Shown: in pieces, positions 56,387-64,000 of the stretch
Position numbering within the stretch: the stretch's first letter is position 1
How the letters are laid out: each line of letters starts with the position of its first letter
NCBI GenBank assembly: GCA_026122225.1
Contig: JANEZZ010002664.1
Span: 338,501-402,500, forward strand
Length of the DNA stretch: 64,000 nucleotides
DNA from: Heloderma charlesbogerti
Taxonomy: Eukaryota; Chordata; Lepidosauria; Squamata; Helodermatidae
Direction of reading: 5' to 3'
Notes under the pieces: generated by a model
What the model saw: the letters and a program-made list of their open reading frames with translations, nothing else
Database searches by the model: none
Told to the model about the DNA's origin: nothing
Position numbers and translations under genes: made by a program

Positions 56387-56695
56387 TGTGCAAGTATCAC
56401 AGCATTGAAGGGTTATTATAAGAGCCATTCTGTCTCAGCTTCCCTTCCCTCCAACCTGCAATATGGGGCTAATAACCTTGGACTATATTGCAGGGTTGTG
56501 GTAAGCCATTGTTTCAGGCGGTGTGTTCAGCACCATCCGCGTATGAGTCACGTGCATATTTTAATTTCATTTCATTTCTTGTATTTCTATACCACCCCAT
56601 AGCCGAAGCTCTCTGGGCAGTTCACAAAAATTAAAAACCATTAAAATACATTATATAACGTATAAAACCAGTCACGAAATGACATGTGTGAATAT

Positions 56696-56944
56696 AGCCA
56701 GTGCGGTGTAGCGGCTGGAGTGTTGGACCGGGAGCCGGGAGATCCGGGTTCGAGTCCCTCCTCGGCCATGGAAGCTCACGGGGTGACTTTGGGCCAGTCG
56801 CAGACTCTCAGCCCAGCCCACCTCACAGGGTTGTTGTTGTGAGGCGAAAATGGAGAGGAGGAGGATTATGTCCTCCGCCTTGGGTTCTTTGGAGGAAAAA
56901 AGGCAGGATATAAATGGAATGAATGAATGAACGAACGAACGAAC
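56696..56944 (+). mobile_element. tRNA-derived SINE (squamate type)
   Basis: AGCCAGTGCGGTGTAGCGGC at the start; the B box is the perfect GGTTCGAGTCC (about 56747), the best pol III promoter match of the four copies. Ends in (GAAT)n/(GAAC)n, directly after an L2-type 3' end (56575-56670). Confidence 0.9.
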
Positions 56945-58535
56945 TGCATTTGAGCCCTGAGTGGGGCTCTGGGAGCTCAGGCTGCATACTCCTTCAGTTC
57001 CAGTGTAGGCTGCTGGAACAACACCTGCATATCAGATCTTAGTTCCTTACCTCCGAGCTTCCCTGACCTTGCTGTTTGTTCGGATCGATCTCCCATGCCG
57101 CTGTCCCCTGGTCTCCTGCAAAGCGACAACTCCTGGGACGCTGTGCCTGACCTCGGCTTCAGCTCAGACCCTGCTCCCGGGTCACTCCTGGATGGTGGCC
57201 CTGTATTTCTGGCCTCTGCCTGCCTTTGACTTTGCTGAATGGAGTGGCACCCGCTTTGCCCCAAGGCTCAGCCTGACCCAGCTGTAGCAGGACACCCTCA
57301 TTCCAACGCTCATTTCTTTATTCCACCCTGACTGTGTGTCCCCATCCTACAGGAACTCGCCCCTCGCCTCTCTTGCTGCCTATTGCCCTGGTCTCATCCT
57401 GGCTGAGTCATCCAGCACCTGGAAGGCTCCAAATGGCAAGGCCACTGTATACTAAGGGCAGACTCATTCTCCAAGCACTGATCTTTTTGTACGCCGAATG
57501 GCCCCAGCCATGCTCAAGAGGGATGTAGCAGGATGGGAAATCCCAAGGTTTGCAGGAGAGACCCTAAACAGCCCGCTGAAGACCGCTTAGTAGTTACAGA
57601 ATGTTGGCTGACGGTTGCAGGGGAATGGGTGGGGGAATGTAATGGAGTGTCCTGAAAAAGGGCATGGCTGGCTGGAACCCTGAATAGGAGCACTCCACGC
57701 TAGCGATGCTGCCGAATTTCATAATTAGTCGGCTTGTTGGTCGAAACTCATCTGTTCGTAATGCTCACCTTTGCAGCAAGGCCGGACTGATGTATTATGA
57801 ATTCGCTATTGAGTTCGGAATTGACTGAGAGTTTCCAAGCATGCGCAGGAAAGTAGTACACAGATCCCCCCCTCCAAATGTTCAGTCATCCTGCCATCTA
57901 GACCCACCCACCCCAAAACTTACTTGGAGCAGTCTCCTTAGCTCCTCGTAGTTGCCTCCACCGCAGCTCGGAGGAGAAAGAGAACTCTGCAGGTCCATCA
58001 CTGACCTGCACACCACTGACCAATGACAGTGAATAAATGTCTCACAACATCATCACAAGCCACGTGAAAACAACCCATCAGGAAAGGGGGACATAACATG
58101 GTGATGCGTGATGTCATGCCGCACTACGTGGTTCCAAACTACAGCTCCCAAGATGCACCTTGACAGGGCACATGCACAAAACCCAAATCCCCGAACAAGG
58201 CCTCGTATTAAAGGAGAATGCTTGTCCAAGCTCCCATGGAACAAATGTGTTACTTTCTGAGCAAATAACTAATTTGTTCGGGGTACGTTGCTGTTTTTAT
58301 TGCTGCTTCTATTGTGTAGTTACTGTTTTTCTTGTGTTTTTCTTGCTCCTAATATCATATCGGGTTTATGAGTTTTATTGCTGTACGCTCCCTTGGGAGG
58401 GCTTTTGCCCTGAACGGTGGCCAAGAAATATTTCAAAGAAATAAATAAGTCTGCCCATCACTATTCCACACTGCAAAACGTTTGTTCCAGGCTGTCCCTC
58501 AGGTAATTTTTTAACATTTCACGTGTGACTAGTTA
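56945..58535. other. No gene recognised
   Basis: Unique-looking DNA with short chance frames only. I looked for small heat-shock protein (HSPB1) coding sequence, the expected SRRM3 neighbour in mammals, and did not see it. Confidence 0.4.
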
Positions 58536-59110
58536 GACTTTATGAAATAAGGAGAGCCCTGCTGGATCTGACCACGGCTCCATCTAGTCCAGCATTCTGC
58601 TCACACACTGGCCAACCAGCTGCCCACGGGAAACCCACAAGTAGGGCATGAGTGCAACAGCACCCTCCCACCCATGTTCCCCAGCAACTGGTGTACAGAG
58701 GCTCGCTGCCTCTGTTACTGGAGGTAGCACGTGGCCATCCGGACTAGTAGCCATTGAGAGCCTTCTCCTCCAGGTATTTATCTAACCCTCTTTTATAGCC
58801 ATCCAAAATGGTGGCCATCACTACATCCTCTGGTTGCAAATTCCAGAGTTTGACTCTGCACTGTGTGAAGACGTCCTTCTTTCAATCTGTGCTGAGTCTC
58901 CCACCACTCAGCTTTATGGGAGGACCCGGTTGGGTTTTAGTATTATGGGAGAGGGAGAAAAATGTCCCCCTCTCCACTTTCTCCACACCATGCATCATTT
59001 TGTACTCCTCTCTCATGTCTCCCCTCACTTGCTTTCTCTCTAAGCTAAACAGTCCTAGATCTTGTAACCTTTCTCGCAGGGGAGTTGCTCCTGACCCCTT
59101 GATCACCTTA

Positions 59111-59243
59111 GGGTGCAACCCTATGCATGTTTAGACCGAGAAAAGGCCTACAACTCCCAGCATTCCCCAGCCAGCAAGGCTGGCTGGGGAATGCTGGGAG
59201 TTGTAGGCCTTTTCCCGGTCTAAACATGCATAGGGTCGCACTC
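59111..59243. mobile_element. Foldback element (GGGTGCAACCC type)
   Basis: Almost perfect hairpin: GGGTGCAACCCTATGCATG and its complement at the end, plus internal ACTCCCAGCATTCCCCAGCC and its complement. Preceded by TTA and followed by TTC, perhaps a decayed TWA target. Confidence 0.8.
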
Positions 59244-59305
59244 TTCGTTGCCCTTTTCTGCACTTTCTCCAGCTCTACAATATCCTTTTTTAGAGCAGCA
59301 GAAAC

Positions 59306-59435
59306 GATCTTCGCCTCCCCGTCTGATCTCAGAAGCTAAGAAAGGTCAGCCCTGGTTAGTACTTGGAGGGGAACTGCACTGAGCAGGAGGCTGGACTCGA
59401 TGGTCTTGCAGGCCCCTTCCCACCCTATGAATATA
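59306..59435 (+). mobile_element. 5S rRNA-derived sequence fused to a CR1 tail
   Basis: 59308-59372 reads CCCGTCTGATCTCAGAAGCT, AAGAAAGGTCAGCCC and TGGTTAGTACTTGGAGG, the internal-promoter half of vertebrate 5S rRNA (A box, intermediate element and C box). It passes directly into the CR1 tail 'ctgcactgagcaggaggctggactcgatgg...'. The 5' part of 5S is missing. This looks like a SINE head on a LINE tail rather than a 5S gene. Confidence 0.75.
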
Positions 59436-60092
59436 TGACGTGTGGTGACCACAACTGTACACAGCATTCCAAGAGTGGCCACACCATAGATTTGTTTGTG
59501 AACTCCCCACAAACCGCCCCTACCCTTTTGGTTTTCGCACTAGGCCTGGAGGCAGTTATTGCCCCCACCCGCACACTTCTTAGCCAGGAGAACTGATCTC
59601 CTAAACCCGAGGGAGCACCAGTTTATACATTACCATGTCATTTGTGTGCCTGTCAGCAGCTGCTGCCCCGGAATATATTAACACCATCAGCAGCCAAGCG
59701 TGGAAAGTTAGCTGCCTTTTCTCCAGCCGCTCAGGCGTAGCTATTTGAGTCAACATTTCCCATGCTCCGATCCAGCGACGGTGTGATCTCAACTGCACCC
59801 TGGCAGTTGCCCCATGACCGTTCGCATCAGCGTCTCACTCACGCCACTGCCATTTAGACATATTTCTATCCAGGTGAGTAAATAAAGCTACCCAATCAAG
59901 AGAGAAAGCAACGAAACAGACGTCAGGCCTTCGAAACCTTTCTTTATTGTAATGCAAATGGTTTTTTAAGCATTATTCATTCTTTTTTTTCCCAATTCTG
60001 AGTCACCTAATATACGAGGCTCTCAGGGTGATGTACATAATGAAAGCAAAACCAATCAAACCAATGATAAAACCAACAGTAAAACACATTCA

Positions 60093-60201
60093 GGGCACAA
60101 TCCTATGCGTGTTTAGACGGAAACAAGTCTGGCCACACCCAGCATGCACAGCTGGGAGTTGTGGGACTTTTTTCTGTCTAAACATGCATAGGATTGCACC
60201 C
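60093..60201. mobile_element. Foldback element (GGGTGCAATCC type)
   Basis: Arms GGGCACAATCCTATGCGTG and CATGCATAGGATTGCACCC, followed by TAA. The smallest copy, with an imperfect inner hairpin. Confidence 0.75.
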
Positions 60202-60339
60202 TAAAAGTATTACTTTAAAAGGAGCCGCTATAAATCCAGCATTTAAAACAGATAAATAACTGAGCAGTGAAAAACAAGAGATGGCTTTAAAATGCAGCAT
60301 TAAACATATTAAAAAATAAAGCAAGCAGCAGTTAAAATA

Positions 60340-60890
60340 CCTTTTAAAGTATTTTATAGGTTCTAACCTATAAAGCCCTACATGGCTTGGGACCGCAATA
60401 CCTGACAGCACGCCTTTCCCTAACTGAACCTACCCGCACGCTACGTTCATCATCTAAGGTCCTCCTCTGAGTGCCTCCTCTAAGGGAAGGTTGGAAGGCG
60501 GCAATGAGGCAGAGGGCCTTCTCAGTGGTGGGCCCCCCATTTGTGGAATGAGCCCCCTGATGAGTTCCGACTGGCACCAACGGTATTATCTTTTCGGCGC
60601 CAGGTTAAGACCGATCTCTTATCCCAACCATTTGGCAGTACATGATGAGATTTAATTGGTCCTGGATGTGTCTTTAGTTATGACTGAGAGTTCAAAGTTG
60701 TTTTCAGTTATATGTTGTTTGTGTATATTGTCTGTGTGCTTTTATGTAAATGGCTTTTAAACTTTTTATATTGTATTTAATCTTTTAACTTCTGTAAACT
60801 GCCCAGAAAGCTTCAGCTATGGGGCAGTATAGAAATGTAAATAATAATAATAATAATAATATTATTATGAATAATAATAATAATAATAGA
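60340..60890 (+). repeat. L2-clade LINE ORF2 C-terminus and tail
   Basis: The plus strand reads KALHGLGPQYL after 'ttctaacctata', then a tail with 'ttctgtaaactgcccagaaagcttcagctatggggcagtatag' and an (AAT)n end. Several stops. Confidence 0.7.
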
Positions 60891-61220
60891 CCTGGGAGAA
60901 TAAAAAGGTCATTGCCTGGTGTGGATAATTCAACAAAACAGGGGCCAGTGGACCTCTCAAGGAATAGCATTCCACGATTTGGTGGCCACCACAGAAAATG
61001 CCTGTTCACAAGTAGCCACCCACTGAATCTCATGGAGTGGGGGTGCTCAGAGCAGGGCCCCCAGTTGGTGATGATCTCAGGGCATGGGCAGAAACATAGG
61101 GGAAGAGGTGTCCCTTCATCTACTCTGGCCTCAAGCCATGAAAGGCTTTGTGGGTGAACACCAGCACTTTGAACTGGTCCCAGAAACAAACTGGGAGCCA
61201 GTAAAGATGGTACAAAGATG
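60890..61220 (-). repeat. L2-clade tail fragment
   Basis: 'ggccaccacagaaaatgcctg', 'atgaaaggctttgtgggtga' and 'accagcactttgaactgg' are the tail words seen in the other minus-strand copies. Confidence 0.55.
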
Positions 61221-61224
61221 ATCC

Positions 61225-61642
61225 TGAGATCTTCTGGGGAGGAGCTTCTCTCAGTCCCACCACAGTCACAGGCACATTTGGTGGGAACCCAGGAGGGGGC
61301 TTTCTCAGTGGCTGCCCCCACGGCTGTGGAACGCCCTTCCCAGGGAGGCTAGGATAGCTCCCACCTTGATGTGTTTCCAGAGGCAGGCGAAAACATTCTT
61401 GCTCCAGCAGGCCTTTGGGACATAGCTGGAACTTGGGGGTAAGCTGCTAAAATGCTGTTTTAAAATGCTGTTTTGTTTTAATATAATTTTAATTGCATTG
61501 TTGTTTAATTTATATTTTAACTTTTGAATATTTTCATATGTTTTAATTGTATATGTTTTAATTTTTGTAAGCCGCCTTGTGTCCCAATACTGGGGAAAAG
61601 GTGGGGTATACAATAATAATAATAATAATAACAACAACAACA
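61225..61642 (+). repeat. L2-clade LINE 3' fragment
   Basis: Plus strand: 'gggctttctcagtggctgcccc', 'tggaacgcccttcccagggaggct', then 'taagccgccttgtgtcccaat' and an (AAT)n/(AAC)n end. Confidence 0.7.
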
Positions 61643-62782
61643 ATATACAATCCCGGCGTAATTCATCATACACCCTCCTAAAGCAGCCTAGAACAAGGTC
61701 GGTTGAGAGGATTCTATGGGCCTAGTGCAGAATGTTGGAAGACCCAAAGCAAAATGTGTACTCTTAAATAAGGAAAGGCTGATGCAGGAAAAAGAAAAAG
61801 GGGAGAAACAGCCCCCTTCAACTGCATTCGCATGGTCTGAAGCCCACAGCAACTGACACTGAGCTCCTCTGGGGTAACTCTGGAGAGGAAGGCCTGGTCC
61901 CATTGCCACCCACAAGATGGCTGGGCGGGAGCACCTCCCTCTCTTTGGGGACCGCGTCTGGCGATCAGAGGAGGGGCTACAATCCATCTCCGTTTCCTAG
62001 AAGCTTCCTCCTCATGGCATGATGGTTGTGATGATGAGAGAAGCTGGAACAAAACGTCAGCCACAACAGTGGGGAGAGTCCCGGGTGGGACCTCAGGAGG
62101 ACTGATGCTCATGGCAGCAATGGGTCCACAGCAGCGCTCATGGTGCCACGAGCCCTAGGGACGCACTTCGCAGCTAAATCCGGCCCTTTGGGGGCCCGAC
62201 AGACTCCCATGGTGCCCCCAGCGGGGCTTGCTTTTGCGGGCCGAGTCGGGAGCTTGTTCCCGAAATCTGGGAACTTTCCCCCTTCTGTGGAAGTGTGTTT
62301 TCCCACAAAATTGTGACTGTAATTTGTGCAAATTATGGTCATGATTTGCACAAATTAGGCAAATTGCTGCCGTTATTTGCTTAATTGGCATGAATTGAGG
62401 GTGTAATTTTGCGGGAAAACGCATTTCCACAAAAGGGGGGATGTTCCCCCTGCCACCGCTGCCACATGCAAACCCCTTGCGCTCCCCTTGCCAGCGTCGG
62501 CATCGGCGAGGAGAGTGCAAGAGGTTTGCGCACAGCGGCAGCAGCGCCAGTGACGGCAGGTAGCAGGTGGCATAGTTGGGGACTCCTGCCATCACTGCCT
62601 GCCAGCTGCCACCACACACAAACTCCTCGCGCGCTCCTTGCCGGTGTCTGCATTGGCAAGGAGAGCATGAGAGGTTTCCACACGGCAGTGCCGGTGATGG
62701 ACGTCCGCAAGCTGGCCCGACTCGCACAGGTCAATTCGAGCCAGGCAGTGGACAAGCAAGCCGGAATCCGGGGGGCTGAACC
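61643..62782. other. No gene recognised; MITE-like part near 62257
   Basis: 62257-62420 has AAATTATG/GCAAATTA-rich self-complementary words similar to 43780-43850. 62450-62720 is GC-rich with two imperfect copies of a segment around 'ctccttgccggtgtctgcattggcaaggagag', roughly 120 bp apart. No gene. Confidence 0.4.
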
Positions 62783-63191
62783 AAGGGATGCTGGAGAAAT
62801 TCAAGACAGACTAAGATGAGCTCGGATTTCTAAGAATCTGACCTGCAGAATCGGCTGTAGAGCGACCCTCACAGGCCACGCAGAGTTCGTGGACTTTTGG
62901 ATGAGTTTTTTTACTTTTTTCCTGAAATTTACACATATAAATTCGTAGGAAAATTCCTCAGTTTCTGCTGAGGAAACCTTGAATGGAATGGGGGACAATA
63001 CGCTAAATGTTACATATTAAGGTAGATTATGTAAATGCTTACGTAAATATTTACATCATTATTTACGTATTTTTCTGCATGATGAAAAAAGTGATATTTG
63101 CATCCGTCTGCGGGCGGACGACGGAACAAAAGGCACCTGACAATCCGCGAAACACAGACAGAGCGGATGTTACACAGTTCGTACATCCCTA
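62783..63191. mobile_element. hAT-like MITE (GCTGGAGAAATTC family), copy 2
   Basis: Starts AAGGGATGCTGG, ends ACATCCCTA, and matches 16589-17012 throughout, including TTTCTAAGAATCTGAC. The AT palindrome GTAAATGCTTACGTAAATAT lies near 63030. The flanks do not show a convincing 8-bp duplication. Confidence 0.7.
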
Positions 63192-63282
63192 GTCCAGCCA
63201 CTAAAAGCTTGGTGGACTTGATCTCCCTGACGTATTCCTCCGACATCCCCAATGAGCCCAACTCAAGCTCAAGCTAACATGC

Positions 63283-63652
63283 TCAGGGCATGTTTAGCCT
63301 TGAGAAGAGAAGACTGAGGGGAGATAGGATGGCGCTCTTCAAGTCCTTGAAAGGTTGTCCCAGAGAGGGAGGCCAGGATCTCTTCTCCATCATCCCAGAG
63401 TGCAGGACATGGAATCATGGGCTCAGATTCCAGCTGAACATCAGGAAAAGCTTCCTGACTGTTAGAGCAATGTGACAGTGGAGCCAATTCCCTAGGGAGG
63501 TGGTGGGCTCTCCCATGCTGGAGGCGTTCAAGACGAGGCTGGACAGCCACCTGTCAGGGATGCTCTGACTTGGATTCCTGCACTGAGCAGGGGGTTGGAC
63601 TCGAGGGTCTTATAGGCCCCTTCCAACCCTACTATTCTATGATTCTATGATT
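63283..63652 (+). repeat. CR1-clade LINE 3' end
   Basis: A well-preserved tail: 'agccttgagaagagaagactg', 'ggcgctcttcaagtccttg', 'ttccagctgaacatcaggaaaagcttcctgac', then 'ggttggactcgag' and the terminal repeat TTCTATGATTCTATGATT. Confidence 0.88.
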
Positions 63653-64000
63653 CAAGCTATGGTGAGGGAGCACCCAAAGGAGGGAGAAGCGGAGTAAATC
63701 CAGCATGGAGTGGAACTCATCCTAAGACGACAGTGGTCTTCTGAACCCTCCACTGAGGGCTAGAGACTTTGTACCTGACTCTGGGTACCCACCAGAGCTG
63801 TAACTGTTTCCATGGTTAAATAAGGCTTCTTTTCCTTGTTGTTGTCTCTACAACCTCCACAAAGGGTCACGTTTTTCTGTTCTACCCACGTACACACACA
63901 CGCACAACTCCATGGTACCCAAGGTCAGCCAAGTCCTTCTGGCAGCTGAAGCCGAAGATCCCCCCAAATCTCTCTCCCTCTCCAGCAGTCAACCTACGAG

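Larger units (their letters stand above)
58540..59500 (-). repeat. CR1-clade LINE 3' fragment, with two insertions
   Basis: Minus-strand copy of the family at 50600-51205 ('ggagagccctgctggatctgacc', 'ccagcaactggtgtacagag', 'tgtactcctctctcatgtctcccc'). A small foldback (59111-59243) and a 5S-derived piece (about 59306-59435) interrupt it, after which 'gtggtgaccacaactgtacacagcattcc' continues the LINE. Confidence 0.82.

Noticed and set aside
56696..56944. tRNA gene, because of a perfect B box
   Set aside because: The A and B boxes belong to a SINE with a long tRNA-unrelated body and (GAAT)n tail, present four times in the window; no cloverleaf with matching acceptor stem was visible.
59306..59372. 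Functional 5S rRNA gene
   Set aside because: Only the 3' half is present, with several substitutions, and it runs into a CR1 tail with no T-run terminator at the 5S end.

Overview
The window is vertebrate genomic DNA, almost certainly from a squamate reptile (lizard or snake). The grounds are a nearly full-length BovB (RTE) retrotransposon on the minus strand, tRNA-derived SINEs, abundant CR1- and L2-clade LINE fragments, and short non-autonomous DNA transposons, in the mixture typical of squamates. There is no operon-like or prokaryotic organisation.

The only host gene I can support is the 3' part of SRRM3, a neural SR-related splicing factor, on the plus strand. Four exons (15210-15556, 19314-19529, 23072-23209, 33028-33199) have AG/GT borders and compatible phases, and give 290 C-terminal codons plus a stop. 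The last two encode the eMIC domain that drives microexon inclusion. I assign SRRM3 rather than SRRM4 because the segment after the eMIC start reads SPSFMEPRR and the tail is short and ends in SSSESAGF. The first 15.2 kb looks like the preceding intron or introns; I recognised no earlier exon there. The 31 kb after the stop codon contains no second gene that I recognise.

The rest is repeats. 1-15 kb: simple repeats, a CR1-type tail split by a DNA transposon, two composite foldback transposons (838-2486 and 8973-10551), and a 33-bp minisatellite. 15-33 kb (SRRM3 introns): several hAT-like and Harbinger-like MITEs, a 478-bp foldback copy, 17-bp and 45-bp minisatellites, and L2 tails. 33-47 kb: the SRRM3 stop and 3' flank with another foldback copy (34052-34952), L2 tails, SINEs, BovB (39741-42942) and a BovB 3' fragment. 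47-51.2 kb: one CR1-clade LINE broken by a SINE and two foldback transposons. 51-64 kb: more L2/CR1 tails, SINEs, a CT-rich tract, a 5S-rRNA-derived fragment joined to a CR1 tail, and small foldbacks.

The most unusual content is a family of hAT-like non-autonomous elements (eight copies here). They have TAGGGATG/CATCCCTA-type termini and 8-bp target duplications. Their cores are palindromes made of smaller palindromes (GTGATAGGCTACGTAA-type and CAAATGGCGGC-type hairpins). A consensus 5' splice site faces outward near almost every end. Two copies are nested inside two others. The CG-rich arms, YY1-like motifs and outward splice donors suggest a mobile bidirectional promoter/first-exon module. 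That function is inferred; the structure is directly visible.
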